64,000 bases of DNA from Gigaspora rosea (GCA_003550325.1 QKWP01000063.1:303370-367369), one strand, 5' to 3'; shown: positions 1-11,470, numbered from the stretch's first letter. Notes: generated by a model not told the origin, from the sequence alone. Numbers and translations: made by a program.

Positions 1-1140
1 AATCTAATCTTAGATACGAACAATATTCTATTAATTAAAAGAAAAAAAAAAGGAAAAACTAACTAACTGACAAAGATTCCATGTAATGTAAAACGAAAAA
101 TCAACTTTGCATAGGCTAATCTTAGATGGGAATATTTTTTATTAATTTATAGCAAATTAAAAAAAAAAATAGAAGATAAAAAAAGAAAAAAAATCTGACT
201 AACCTAAGTTTTCAGATTACATGTAATGCAAAACGAAAAATCAACTTTGTGTGGCCTAATCTTAGATGTGAACATTATTTTATTAATTTGCAGTAAAGTA
301 AAAAAAAAACAACTGACTGACCGAAGTTTTCAGGTTCCATGTAATGCAAAATGAAAAATCAACTTTGCATGGTCTAATCTTAAATATGAACATTATTCTA
401 TTAATTTTAAGTAAATTAAAAAAAAAAATAAATAAATAAAATAAAAAAATAAAAATAAAAAAATGTAACTGACTTATCCAAGTTTTCAGATTCCATGTAA
501 TGCAAAGTGAAATATTAACTTTGCGTGGCCTAATATTAGACGTGAACATTATTCTGTCAATTTGCTGTTACGGTAAGTAAAAAAAAATAAAAAAAAATAA
601 AAAAATCTGACAGACCGGCCGAAATTTTCAGATTCCATGTAATGCAAAGCGGAAAATCAACTTTGTGTGGCCTGCAGCGAATAAAAAACATAAGTAAACA
701 AATCTCAAATTAAACCATATCTGATATGATGTACATATGTATGTAGATAGATAAAATTGATAAGTTTACTCTGTCATAAAACGTATGTAAAAATAAATTT
801 TCTCATGTAATACCAAATGAAAAATCAACTTCGCATGGTCTAATCTTAAATATGAACATTATTCTATTAATTTAAAGTAAATTAAAAAAAAAAATAAAAT
901 AAATAAATAAATAAAATAAAATAAAAAAAATGTAACTGACTTATCCAAGTTTTCAGATTACATGTAATGCAAAGTGTAAAATCAACTTTGTGTGGCCTAA
1001 TTTTAGATGTGAACATTATTCTGTCAATTTGCAGTTATGGTAAGTAAAAAAAAAATAAAAAATAAAAAAACAATCTGACAGACTGACCAAATTTTCAGAT
1101 TCCATGTATGCAAAGCGAAAATCAACTTCGTGTGGCCTTC
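1..1140. repeat. Satellite-like tandem repeat, about 8 units
   Basis: Degenerate units of roughly 95-150 bp share a core around TCCATGTAATGCAAA, then AATCAACTTTG, TGGCCTAAT and GAACATTATT, followed by an A-rich spacer of variable length. Cores begin near 80, 217, 337, 494, 637, 804, 958 and 1103. A higher-order duplication of about 460 bp (roughly 340-800 against 805-1260) contains the last units plus a non-satellite tail. The short ORFs in this stretch are by-products of the repeat. A single inverted relic of the same unit lies near 55.4 kb. Confidence 0.85.
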
Positions 1141-1384
1141 AGCGAATAAAACATTAAAGTATACAAACCTCAAATTAAACTATACGATGTAAGTACGTAC
1201 GTAGATAGATAAAATTGATAAGTTTACTCTGTCATAAAACGTATGTAAAATAAATTTTCTCACACACTGGTCATGTTTTCTGAAGAGCAAAAATAAGTTT
1301 TACCACACAATGGTCACGTTTCTGAAGATGACCAACTAAAAATATTTAAATGTAAGGTTAACTCGTCATTATTAAATCAAAATT

Positions 1385-1940
1385 GTTTAAACATACGAAT
1401 CTGCTTTAGGTGTATAGATTACATCAAAATGATATAATGCGCACGTGTTCTGAGTTATCCAATCAAAAGACTAAATGTCTGATTACGGTAATTATTTATC
1501 CAATCAAAAGACAAATACCTGTTTTATTAGGTGTGTAGATTACATCAGAATGTCATAATGTGCACGTGTTCAGAGTTATCCAATCAAAAGACAAAAATGC
1601 CTGATTACGGTTGTCATTTAGTAGTATAAAATAAAATAAAATAATAATAATAATAATAATAAAGATAAGATGTAAGCTTAACTTGTCGTCACTATTAACA
1701 CATCAAAATCGAAAATGTTTAAACGGACTAATTTGTTTTAGGATGTAAATTACATCGAATGACATAATACGTACGTGATCAGTTATCCAATCAAAAGAAT
1801 AAATGCCTAATTACGGTCATTTAGTAGTATTTTAGGTGTGTAGATCTGTAGATTACATCAGAATGTCATATGGTGCACATGTTCTGAGTTATCCAATCAA
1901 AAGACAAATTGCCGGATTACGGTTGTCATTTAGTATAAGA
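1385..1940. repeat. Four copies of a ~90-bp CACGTG/CCAATCAAA unit
   Basis: Copies begin near 1408, 1530, 1739 and 1833. Each has a TAGATTACATC-type head, then GCACGTGTTC or a variant, then AGTTATCCAATCAAAAG and a GATTACGG tail. The spacing between the E-box-like CACGTG and the inverted CCAAT-like box is kept. Whether this is a regulatory array or just a decayed satellite cannot be told from sequence. Confidence 0.75.
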
Positions 1941-2030
1941 TTTATATTTATATTTATTATTTATTATTTATTATTTATTATTATTATTTATTATTTATTA
2001 TTTATTTATTTATTTATTTATTTATTATTT
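1938..2030. repeat. TTATTTA simple repeat
   Basis: A low-complexity run of TATTTATTAT and TTATTTA motifs. It produces a spurious hydrophobic ORF on the plus strand. From 2031 to about 2540 I see no gene or clear repeat. Confidence 0.9.
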
Positions 2031-2549
2031 ATTGCCTTATCCATGATCAGTGAATTTCCAAAACAAATTCTTGTAGATAGTCGGTTCTTTTACCTCAATC
2101 CTGGTAATGACATTTTAGTTAAAGAATATATAAATAATTGCTTCCTGCAATTTGAAGGATTAACATTAGGGTAACTTTTATATCATTATAAACATTATCT
2201 GTTATTAAAAAATACCTTCGTTTATAATTGTTTAGCGATCAATTCATATTTATATTTAGGTGCGTGCGTTATTATATATTTTAAACTTTCTGACCTTTTT
2301 GAACAGTTTGAACAGTCTGTCAAAACAGTACGTATCTTAAAAAATGTTTATGATAATAATTTAAACAGTTTTAGCTAATTCCTTAAAACAGACTGTTACA
2401 ATAAAATTTTCAAATATTTCTTACAAGGATACAAACGTAATACATTTTGCTAATTTTGTTTGAAATCATCATGACAAATGTGACACATTTTACTAAAAGT
2501 TGAGAACAGAACATAATGTATGCAGAAGGCTACAGTTTGCATAAACCTT

Positions 2550-3233
2550 AATTTAGTGTCATGTTTAAAATAAAGATCAATAGCAATGGCTCTCCAGAAT
2601 GGCTTAGTATTTTATAAATATGAGATTTGATAGAGTTGTGTAGTATAATTGCAGTACCCTCTGCAGAGTTGTCTAAACTAGATCAGTAATAGGTAAAGTG
2701 ATTTGTGTTAAGAAATTTGTTAGATTTGTTAGATGAAATTTTGGTCTCTGAAATACCAGTAATGTGTAAGTTATGCTGTAAACAGTATTTCTCCCAAAGT
2801 TGCTGCTTGGTAATTGTATTGTAACCCTGAACATTGTGGGTAGTGATATTAAGTTGTAGAGTATAGTTGTTGTTTGATATATAGTTGTTATTAGTTATTG
2901 GATGGTTAATGTTTGCTGTATGGTTATTAGCAATTACTGGTTTCTCTATTATTTCTGATTCTGTATAGAACTCAGAAGAATATACTGGTATAGATAGGGA
3001 GTTGGTATTTGTAGTTAGTGAGCTATCACTAGGTAGTGGAGTAGTAAAAGGTGTGGGTAAAAGAAGTCATCAATAGAAGTTGGTAATTGAAAATAGTTGT
3101 TATTACTAGAGTTTAAGTCAGAACTGGTAAATGATTTGAGTTCGAGTTTGTAAAAACAATATAAATCATCAAAGGGTAAAAAGAAGTGGCCTGGTAAGAA
3201 ATCCTCATATGGCAAATAAATATGTGCTTCCAT
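2550..3233 (-). pseudogene. LINE ORF2 N-terminus with truncated EEP endonuclease
   Basis: It starts MEAHIYLPYEDFLPGHFF at 3233. After one frameshift near 3060 the reading continues through a Thr/Ser/Asn-rich linker into LNITTHNVQGYNTITKQQLW and HITGISETKIS, matching the first endonuclease motifs of the exonuclease-endonuclease-phosphatase fold (N-x-x-G and the catalytic Glu in SETK). After further frameshifts near 2690 and 2595, EGTAIILHNSIKSH and GRAIAIDLYFKHDTKLR match the middle of the domain. The His-containing catalytic end and the whole reverse transcriptase are missing. The protein would have nicked target DNA for target-primed reverse transcription; this copy is dead. Confidence 0.7.
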
Positions 3234-3251
3234 AAAGTAGTAGCTAATTCG

Positions 3252-3394
3252 CAGTGATGGTAAATGACCTGGTCATTTGCCTTTTTTTTCAAATGACCTA
3301 GGTCATTTCAGACTAAAATTCATAATAAAATTGAGGTCATTTGAGGTCATTTGAGGTCATTTGAAGGTCATTTGAAGATCATTTACCATCACTG
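3252..3394. mobile_element. 143-bp hAT-type MITE (GGTCATTTGA repeats)
   Basis: Terminal inverted repeats CAGTGATGGTAAATGA are almost identical at both ends, and the flanks are an 8-bp duplication, ctaattcg at 3244-3251 and ttaattcg at 3395-3402 (one mismatch). The interior is almost entirely the motif GGTCATTTGA in both orientations. CAGTG-type ends with 8-bp duplications are typical of hAT elements. There is no coding capacity, so it depends on a transposase elsewhere. Confidence 0.85.
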
Positions 3395-3430
3395 TTAATT
3401 CGTAGATGAGGTTTAATTGAAATTGCTAAT

Positions 3431-3970
3431 TTATTGATTGGAGTAGTACATAGGGTAGTTTTCTTGGATATATTCTAAAAATGATCCTACAGTTTGTGGT
3501 GAGGGAAGGGTTTGTAATCTGTGGTGATAAAGGAATTTGTTATAACATGCTAGTGGATCGTATATTTCAGAAATATCTGAGTGTAGGTTCGTAGAAATTT
3601 CCTCTGCCAAAGAAGTTGTATTGGAATCAGTAGTAGTAGTGTCAGTTTCGTCTGGTAGCAATCCATCGTCAGGGTAAGTTGGTGTTAAATTGTTGTTAAT
3701 ATTAGAAGGTAATATCTTAGAGGGAGATGATGATATGGATTCTGAGATATTTGGTGTGTTGTCTTCTACGGCACTCACCATATGCCTGGCTTGCACGGCT
3801 CCACAAGATTCAGAAGTTCTCTGATTAAACATTAGAAAACCGTCATTATTTGAATCTTTCAGGTAAATAGGCTTTACCATCTGCCTAATTACATCATTTT
3901 CTTCACTAACTACCAAGGATGTATCTTTTAGTGAAGTGGTAGCTGCATCTATGGGGTTTGTAGAAGACAT
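3431..3970 (-). CDS. 179-aa acidic Ser/Thr-rich ORF of the LINE-type element
   Basis: An uninterrupted ORF beginning MSSTNPIDAATTSLKD and ending MYYSNQ. It is rich in Asp, Glu, Ser and Thr, with a TTTTDSNTTS run near residues 115-125, and looks mostly disordered. The ATG follows the stop of the upstream ORF by only a few bases, which suggests re-initiation or stop-restart translation in the parent element. I see no known domain. A 143-bp MITE lies between it and the downstream endonuclease ORF. Confidence 0.5.
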   Translation of the reverse strand: MSSTNPIDAATTSLKDTSLVVSEENDVIRQMVKPIYLKDSNNDGFLMFNQRTSESCGAVQARHMVSAVEDNTPNISESISSSPSKILPSNINNNLTPTYPDDGLLPDETDTTTTDSNTTSLAEEISTNLHSDISEIYDPLACYNKFLYHHRLQTLPSPQTVGSFLEYIQENYPMYYSNQ

Positions 3971-3975
3971 TATTA

Positions 3976-6874
3976 CTAAAAAGGAGTTTCTCTCAAAAAG
4001 AGAGATTCTTCAATTAAGGATGGAATTTGAAAGTTGATATTAAATTTTGTAATTAGAAGTTTTTCAGCCTCAGGGTTTGCATTTGTTTTATAAAATTTGA
4101 CTATTTGTGAAATGGATGGTTGCTTATCTTTAATTAGATCAAAGTAGGTAATTATTCGTGCTAGGAAGTCTGTATCGATAATTTCATTGGTAACTTTATC
4201 AATGGCTGATTCTTTGTTAAGGTTGTCAATATTATGGTTTTGTGCAGCAACTTGCTGATATGATATTAAATATTTATAGAAGAAGGAATTTTGATGACCT
4301 TCTCTTGTTTCTGCTAAATTGTCTGAACAATAAAGTGCTTCAGCTTCATCTGCAAGTTTATCAAGAAGTTTCGTTAGAAAAGGTTTGTCAAATGTAGCTT
4401 TGTGTTCACTATTTGTATGAAATATTGATTCATTAATATGAAGGTCTTCTATATTAAAAGTCTTTTTTGGAAAGGATTCAAATAAGTTATCGAGTATGTG
4501 CTTGAATAGTTTAGATGTATCATGTTAGTGATTTTCATTTATAAATGTGCAGTCTGTGTGTTTGCACGTAAGGATATGATAATTGATAGAGTGAAAGCAT
4601 TCATTACGCCTTTCTTGAAAACTATATGGTTCACAGAAGATAAATTTAATAGGTAGAAGATTTCTAAATTGAGAAATAAATTTTTTCCTTATTTTCTTTT
4701 TAAGGGTATTGAAGGTTTGTTCTATATCTAGTGAGTTAGTAAATTGATGATTGTAAATAGTGAAAAATTGTTCGAACCATTCTTTAAAATGATCTAAGGA
4801 GTTGTTGAGTGAAAGAATGGAGAAATTTTTAAGAAATAAAAATTTAGGAATGTTAAAAAGAAGGTTAATATTAAATTTGTTGTTATGCTTAATTGTAAGG
4901 TATCTTTCTGTTTTATCTTTCTCCTGCCATTGTTCTAATAATATAGTGAAAACTTACTTTGAGAGGTTTGCTACTTTTTGTTCCTTCTTTAATAATACTT
5001 CCAGGATAGAAATTATAAAGATGTGATTTAAGGAAGTTGTATAATAAAGAGGAAGTATTTGTTTGAAGCTTGTTATTGGATTCCATTTCTTCAGTAATTG
5101 GGAAATTTGCAAGCCAATCAAAAGTTGGGTTAGATTTGGCATGGGTATTGGGAGTATAGCTAGAAGTTGAATTTTTATTAGAAGGTGTTTGCTGTTCTTT
5201 ATAAAGAGATTGTTGTTGTTTTTGTTGCTGTTGCTATTATTGTTACTGGAAAATAGTGTTAGTGGGATTGCTAGAGATATTATCTATATCTATTGAAGAG
5301 TTTTGTAAATCTTCAGTTAAAGTAAGTGGACCAAGTAGAGCTTGTACCCGTATAAGTGTTACCCGGGTAACCCGGTTAACACCTGTCAACCGGGTCATAG
5401 CTATCGTTAACCGGGTGACCCGAATTAATTATCCATAAGCATGATAATATGACGTACAAAAGTATGTACAGTACATATGTCCGTTGGGAGTGAGGTCATT
5501 TTAAATTTTATTATTTAAACCCAGTTTATTTTCTGACGGCCTCTAGCCGTTTGAGAATAAACTGATTATGTTACAGCTATTATCATGATTCTCGGGGCAC
5601 CTGACATAAAAATTAATAAATTTATCAGTTACCATTATCATTATACGTAGTTTTTTAAAAAAAAGCATATAAGAGAATTTATGATTTTGCATCAATCAAT
5701 CAAAAAAACGGTTTACCCGGATTATTAAAATGACCCAGTTTATAATGTTGTAAACAGTGAGTAACCCAGAGCTTAAATTTTTTAATGGGTGCAACCTCTA
5801 AAAAAATTACATACCCTTAAGAGCTACCTCAATTTTGCATTAGCCAATCAAACAAACCGGGTCAACCGGGTCAATCAGGTAACCCAGATTTTTTAAAACA
5901 ATCTGGTTTGTGACCTGGTAATAGTCTGGTAAACGGGCGGGTTATCCGGAATTTGAAATTTATTTCGGGTACAACCTCTAGGACTAAGAGTTGGAAAGAG
6001 AGGATTAGATGAAGATTTTAATTTACTAGAATAAGTATGTTTGACAGATGGTTGGGTTTGAGAAGTTTGAAAAGTTTTATTTGTATTAACATTAGAGAGT
6101 GGCTTTGCTGAAGATTGGGTAGGAAGAGCAGTAGATTGTGTTGAAGAAGTGGATGTTAATATAGCTGAAGAAGTAGTATAGATTGGTGAATTGAAGGTTG
6201 TTGTTTGGGGATCTTCTTGGGATGGTTGTGAGGTATTTTGTAAATTTTGAAAAAGCTGGGTCAAGTTTTTTCTAGAATCTTCAAGATAAGAAATAGTAGA
6301 TGAGATATTTAAAGAAGAAGTGGTTGAGCGGGAAGAAGAGGGTGCTGGCAATAGAGTAGCACTATTTGTATGATAAACTTTCTTGTCAACAAGAACATAG
6401 CTTTCAGTTGGATGGTGTTTATTGTTATAAATTCTACAGGTAATTGATTTAGAACATTTAGGACATGTGTGTTGGCATAGTTGAGGTGTAGGTGAAGGTG
6501 GAATGTTGTCGGGAGTTTGAGAAATTTGGTTAATAAGTTCAACAGTTTTGCTATTTTGTTTTTTCCTATTGCAATTTGAGTAAATTCTTTATGAGGTTAA
6601 TAGATATTGTTTTGGACTGAAATGAATTTTGTGTGATATTTAAGCATAGGCATGTAACTACTAATGTTGTTGAAGGAGCGCGAAAGAAGTGTGTTGCTTT
6701 ATTAGTTCTAGTAGTTCTAGTGTGACAAGTAGTTGGTTCCTGGTTTGGAGAAATTACTTTTAAGTTATTTTCTTGTTTATCTTCAAATAGAGCAATACCA
6801 AAGCTTTGTGCATGATGAGTATAAAAGTAGTCAAGATCAGCAGTATCTGGGTCTTGTTGAGTTAATGTTGGCAT
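3976..6874 (-). pseudogene. LINE ORF1-like protein with Cys-rich zinc motif, interrupted
   Basis: The reading starts at ATG 6874 (MPTLTQQDPDTADLDY). It needs frameshifts near 6560-6600 to reach a Cys cluster, CQHTCPKCSKSITC, followed by HH, near 6400-6470. A Ser/Thr/Gln-rich stretch runs to 5989, where a 645-bp hAT-type MITE interrupts it. Beyond the MITE the reading resumes as a Gln-rich linker, then about 330 codons (roughly 4965-3976) broken by only one TAA in that stretch. This block holds a second Cys/His group near 4600-4540 (HILTCKHTDC). The stop at 3976 lies a few bases before the next ATG at 3970. I do not recognise a named domain; the nucleic-acid-binding ORF1 role is inferred from position and from the Cys/His groups. 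Confidence 0.55.
5336..5980. mobile_element. 645-bp hAT-type nonautonomous element
   Basis: Ends are TAGAGCTTGTACCCG and the complement of TAGAGGTTGTACCCG. The flanking 8-bp duplication is ggaccaag at 5328-5335 and ggactaag at 5981-5988 (one mismatch). Subterminal regions are packed with ACCCGG and GGGTNACC words. A second end-like motif (GGGTGCAACCTCTA) occurs internally near 5786-5799, hinting at a composite or an internal deletion. It interrupts the LINE ORF1. Confidence 0.85.
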
Positions 6875-7181
6875 ATTGAAATAAGTTTTGCAGTAAAAAG
6901 GTATATGGAGTATAAAGTGATAAAGAAACAAATAAATTTAAGAAATTTTAATTATAAAGAGAGTATTGAATTTAAGGTGAATTTTGTAAATATAAAAACA
7001 AAGTAGTATATTTATCAAATTTAAATAAATAGAGCAAAATAATATGTATTTAAGATTATTCGAGCAGAGGATAAATTTAATAAATAGAATAATAAAGCAA
7101 AGATAATAGAGAGCTTCACAAAAAGGTAGAAGTTGTTTTGTGTAATGTAATACCAACTAGGCAAGTATATGTTACACAAGT

Positions 7182-7219
7182 CACGTGCTCTTTATATCAC
7201 GTGTCACACAAGTCACGTG
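7182..7219. promoter_or_regulatory. Three CACGTG boxes upstream of the LINE ORF1
   Basis: CACGTG occurs at 7182-7187, 7198-7203 and 7214-7219, spaced exactly 16 bp apart, within GTCACGTG/ATCACGTG contexts. They lie about 300 bp upstream of the minus-strand ORF1 start. The palindrome is the core site of bHLH factors. A promoter role is inferred from regular spacing and position only. Confidence 0.4.
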
Positions 7220-7700
7220 TTACACAAGGATGCAAGATTGTATAATTTAGGTAATGTGCTTTGTATAAATTAAAAAGGTTACAAAAGGAGTAAATATTTG
7301 CCTTGTGTAAAATTAATTAATAGTTTGTTTAATTAATTGAAAACCAATTAATTTCAGTTATTAAAAATGTGGGTAGCACGATTTTATGTTACATAAAAAC
7401 GCCTATAGGGGTATTTTTTGCAGTAGAGTTAAAAAAAACCAAAATAAAAAAAAAATAACAAAAATAGAAAAAAATATAGAAAGTTAAAGGTTTTTTAAGT
7501 ATATCTCAGTCAGTTTTAGGACTACAAACTTGAAATATAGCTTGTTGCGATGAGAAAAGTATGCTTTTTAACTTTCTCTAGTTTGCAAACTAGATTAAAA
7601 AGGCCGTTTTAAATGTATTTCAAAAAAAATACAATTTTAGGCCAAAGGGCCTTTACTTGATAAGTTTAAGAAATTTTGCAATGAAATTTAATGTTATATA
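7220..7700. other. AT-rich non-coding spacer
   Basis: No gene, clear repeat or RNA could be supported here. It consists of A/T runs and short degenerate words up to the TA that precedes the mariner-type element. Confidence 0.6.
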
Positions 7701-8682
7701 CAGTCATCCCTCTCTATAACACCAAGTCCATCGCACCCTATTTTGGTGATTGTAAAGAGGTGTGACTATAAATAAAATACCTCATTATGGTCATCTATAG
7801 GCGAAATGTGGCATGCTTCTATTTAAACTTTTTTCTTACTAAGTTAACGATACATGTCCACTAATTGAAAATTGTAGAGCTCGTCGAGACGCATCTAATG
7901 GTGGTTAGATCATTCAAATCGGCCCTGTGGATGGCGAGTTATCGTCGTAAAACGATTGGCTGACTATATTAAATCTTTATGTAAACAATATAAGAGACTT
8001 TATATAGTCAGCCAATCGTTTTTCGAAGATATCTCACCATCCACTGGGTCAATTTGGATGATCTAACCACTGTTAGATGCGTCTTGACAAGCACTACAAC
8101 TTTCAATTAGTGGGCATGTATCGTTAACTTAGTAAGAAAAAAATTTTAGATGGAAGCACTCCACATTTTGCCTATAGTGATTTTCATATGTAATTTCCAT
8201 CACAGATTTTTATATAGTCAGCCAATCGTTTTTCAATGATAACTCGCCATCCACCAGGCTGTTTTGGATGATCTAACCACAGTCATATGCGTCTCAATGA
8301 GCTCTACAACTTTCAATTAGTAGACATGTATCATTAACTTAGTAAGGAAAAAATTTTAGATGGAAGCACTCTACATTTCGCCTATAGGATCACTCTTCAG
8401 TTGACAGGCGGATTTTCATTTAATAGATAATTTTAAATATACATGAATATGAAAATTGCCAATCAGATTATATAATTCATATTTAGTTAAAAATTGGTGA
8501 CTATAATGAGAGTTTTTTATTAATAGAATTGTTAAAAAATCAAATTTTCATAGTGATAGTGATTATAAGCAATTTGTGACTATAATGAGGTTTTTTTTAC
8601 TATGTTTGAGTCCGTCGCACAAAATTGGGTGCTTAAATAGAGGTGTAACTATATGGGGTGTGACTATAGGGAGGTCTGACTA
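7701..8682. mobile_element. 982-bp mariner/pogo-type foldback MITE
   Basis: The left end is CAGTCATCCCTCTCTATA and the right end, read inverted, is TAGTCAGACCTCCCTATA, both flanked by TA (7699-7700 and 8683-8684). Inside, one block of about 175 bp occurs three times: inverted at about 7790-7965 and direct at about 8002-8185 and 8215-8395. Each block carries ATAGTCAGCCAATCGTTTT and AACTTTCAATTAGT. No transposase is present. The ends match the CAGTC..CCTC class of Tc1/mariner/pogo elements. Confidence 0.8.
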
Positions 8683-8774
8683 TATATTTTTAAGAGTAGA
8701 ACAAGTTTATTTAAAAGTAGAAGCCAGATTAACTTAATAAATTATAAAGTTATAAGGATTTTTTAAATAATTAA

Positions 8775-9277
8775 TGGATAGGATTTACCCGTCTAAATTT
8801 AGTACAAGTACTAAATTATGACACATTTTAAACCTGATTATCTGCTAATTTTAATTATTAATTATGATTTTAATAACTCTTTATAATTTGTTAGATATAG
8901 AGCATTATGTCTAAAAAGTTTGATAACTTTAAATCTTATTTTTGATTTTATATGATTTTTTTTCTAAAAAGTTCTTTTTTTTAGAAAAAATTTTTTGTGC
9001 TAAGCCACAATTTGAAAATTACTAGTAATTTTATAATAAAAATACAGATGGAAATGTATTTAACTTAGTATGGGCATTGTTACACAAAAATTAAGGTTAT
9101 TAAAAAATTTTTTTCTTAATAATTTTATTATTAATATAAAAAAAAATTTTGCTAAACAATTTTTGAAGATTTATCAGATTTTTGTATATAAAAAAAATTG
9201 AGTTTTTTAATTTTTTGGATTTTTTATGCATTTTGCAAAATGTACTAAATTTAGTACAAAACAGTAAATCCAAACCA
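8775..9277. mobile_element. 503-bp TTAA-flanked nonautonomous element
   Basis: Ends are TGGATAGGATTTAC and, inverted, TGGTTTGGATTTAC. Each is flanked by TTAA (8771-8774 and 9278-9281), and each has a TAAATTTAGTAC palindrome just inside. A TTAA duplication suggests piggyBac, but a three-base TTA/TAA duplication (PIF/Harbinger) cannot be excluded. The interior is A/T-rich and non-coding. Confidence 0.6.
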
Positions 9278-9364
9278 TTAAGTTTGAAAATTTTGGTACA
9301 AGTGATTAACAGAAAGAGTTTATTTATTTCCTTGTTTTCTTTTATTATTTTTCTCTTTTTTTAA

Positions 9365-9570
9365 TTTATATATATATATATTTTATTTTTATTGTTTTTT
9401 ATTTTTTTATTTATTTAATTTTTTTTATTTAAATTTTTTTAATTTTTTTAAATTTTTTTAATTTATTTTTGTTTCTTTTATTATTTTTTTATTTTTTTTA
9501 ATCAATTTTTATAAATTTTTTTTATTTTCTAAATTTTTTATTTTTTATTTAATTTTTTAAATATAATTAA
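9365..9570. repeat. Nearly pure A/T low-complexity tract
   Basis: Almost two hundred bases of T-rich sequence with short A runs and a (TA)n core at 9368-9380. No information beyond composition. Confidence 0.9.
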
Positions 9571-9984
9571 AATCACCATAGTAATGATCACCACTATCAC
9601 GTGAGATCACATGGTTCATTAATACTAATATCAATCATCACTATCGATCGTGTTAGAACAATTTCTAAGTTACCTTTCTAAGATTTCTAAGATGATCGCA
9701 TTACTGCATTACTGCATTACTAACATTGACTTACTTTAATCATCTCTCAATTCTTAAGTTATTTATTTTCTTTCAATAGTATATTTTCTTTTCTAAGTGC
9801 TCTTTGAGCATATTTAATGACATGTCACGTCTTTTTATTACTTTGTTGACAACTTAATTCAACTTTTCTTTCGCTACTATATTTTTCATTATCCAGTTTT
9901 TTGCTTGTTTTCGCACTCCCATTTGCTACTATTTTCTAACTGTTTTCTCTTGACTTGCTTTACCATTTCTCTTGTGATCTTGTT

Positions 9985-10105
9985 CTGTCGCGTTCTCTTG
10001 CTCTCATGCTTTGCCATGTTCTCTTGCTTTGCCGTGTTCTCTTGCTTTGTCGTGTTTCTTTGCTCTGTCGTGTTTCCTTGCTCTACTGTACTCTTTCGCT
10101 CTTTT
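9985..10105 (+). repeat. Minisatellite, ~21-bp unit GTTCTCTTGCTTTGCCGT
   Basis: Five to six degenerate copies of a CGTGTTCTCTTGCTTTGC-type unit. Overlapping Cys/Phe-rich ORFs here are artefacts of the repeat. Confidence 0.75.
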
Positions 10106-10799
10106 GCTTGTCATTTTTCTTTGCAACGTGTCTTCTTTACTAACTGTATTCGTGTCTACAAGAGAATTATGGAAGGCAAGTTTTTAGAATTATTTCATTA
10201 TGGTATATTGAAATGTGAACTGGTTATCTCTAAGCATTTTTTTTAGAAGTACCGATATTAGTTTTTCAACATCACCAAGTAGTCCTTTAATCGATCTTGA
10301 AACTACCATTATTTAAGTGGATAATTAGCAATTTCTGAAATAAACGAAGCAACAGAATCAATTGTAGAAGTAGAACAGGACCTTCAACTCTCAGTAGGAG
10401 CTTTATTTGATTCGCTGAGGCATGCCTCAACAATTATGCTAAGGCAACAGGTTTTTTTTTGCGGCGAAAGAGGGTAACAATTAATAATGGCAAAGTTAGA
10501 CAATGCATGTTTGAGTGTACCCATTCTGGGGGAAATATTAGCAATCAAGTTATTGATCTTGCTCTTTAATGAAATCAAACTCATTATGAATCAGCGTTTA
10601 CTTGATATTTTAGTTGTGCATTTTCCATAAATTAAGAATCTATATGTAAAAATTACTAACGATCATATTGGTAAATAAAATGCTAAATGAACGATATAAC
10701 GTGTATAGTTAAAATGAACCTAAATGTATAGAAATCATTTGAGTACAGTCAAAAGAGAAAGTGAAACTTCACTTTTTTTTTTATTATGATTCTTATTAT

Positions 10800-11470
10800 T
10801 GCTATATTAAAACGTAGGTATGTATTGGATATTTCGTATGATGAACGATGTTTTCTGAGAAAGTTGTTAAATGCTGGAATTTCTAGTAAAAAGCACTGCA
10901 GGTAAATGGCTAGCTGCAAGTGATAGCGAGCAGCTAGCATATGATACATACAGTGTAGGAAATTAGTGTTCCCAGAGTTCTCATAAGAGCACCATTAAAA
11001 TTTGTGAACAGTATAAATTTTTTATGTTCTCTATTAAAGATTTTTTGAGAACAGTAAAATAATAATATTGTTCTCATAAGTATAATAATTAGCTATATAA
11101 TTAGCTATATAATTTTATACCAAAACCAAAACTTGATAAAAATTCTTATTTAATTTTGATAAAAGGGATTTCAATTTGTAATAATAACAACTACTATATT
11201 GTGTGGTTTTTTTTTTTAGTGAAAACACTAACCAATTGTTTGAGAACACTTGTAGCTAATATACTGTTCTTATGAGAACAGTGTTTGAGTTCAAAATTTT
11301 TAACACGGAATACATATCCATGTGGGATTTATTTAGAGTTTTTTTATGCATTGGGTATTTCATATGATGAATGATGTTTTCTGAGGATGCTAAGATTTTT
11401 ATAAAAAGCACTGCAGGTAAACGGCTAGCTGCAAGCATTAGCGAGCAGCTAGCACATGATATATAATATG
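10800..11470. repeat. 140-bp direct repeat flanking a 390-bp insert
   Basis: About 10800-10945 and 11335-11470 share AGCACTGCAGGTAAA and AGCGAGCAGCTAGCA plus upstream sequence. Between them is AT-rich DNA with GTTCTCATAAG-type words in both orientations (10976, 11069, 11266), which may be a MITE that lost clear ends. The repeats do not look like LTRs. Confidence 0.5.

Larger units (their letters stand above)
2545..6874 (-). mobile_element. Decayed LINE-type (non-LTR) retrotransposon, 3'-truncated
   Basis: Reading the minus strand, three consecutive coding blocks occur: a long zinc-finger ORF1 (from 6874), a 179-aa ORF (from 3970) and an ORF carrying the start of an EEP/AP-like endonuclease (from 3233). 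This order fits a non-LTR element. No reverse transcriptase follows the endonuclease; recognisable coding stops near 2550, so the copy is truncated in the direction opposite to the usual 5' truncation of LINEs, probably by deletion or rearrangement. Two hAT-type MITEs (3252-3394 and 5336-5980) sit inside it, each with an 8-bp duplication of element sequence, so they arrived after it. Confidence 0.7.

Noticed and set aside
1..1140. CRISPR-like array
   Set aside because: Units are 95-150 bp, variable, with A-rich spacers of no distinct identity and no cas genes; it is a satellite.
1836..2174. 112-codon hydrophobic ORF
   Set aside because: Its membrane-like middle is translated TTATTTA simple repeat.
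9905..10246. 113-codon Cys/Phe-rich ORF
   Set aside because: Product of the TTCTCTTGCTTTGC minisatellite; a second frame over the same bases is also open.
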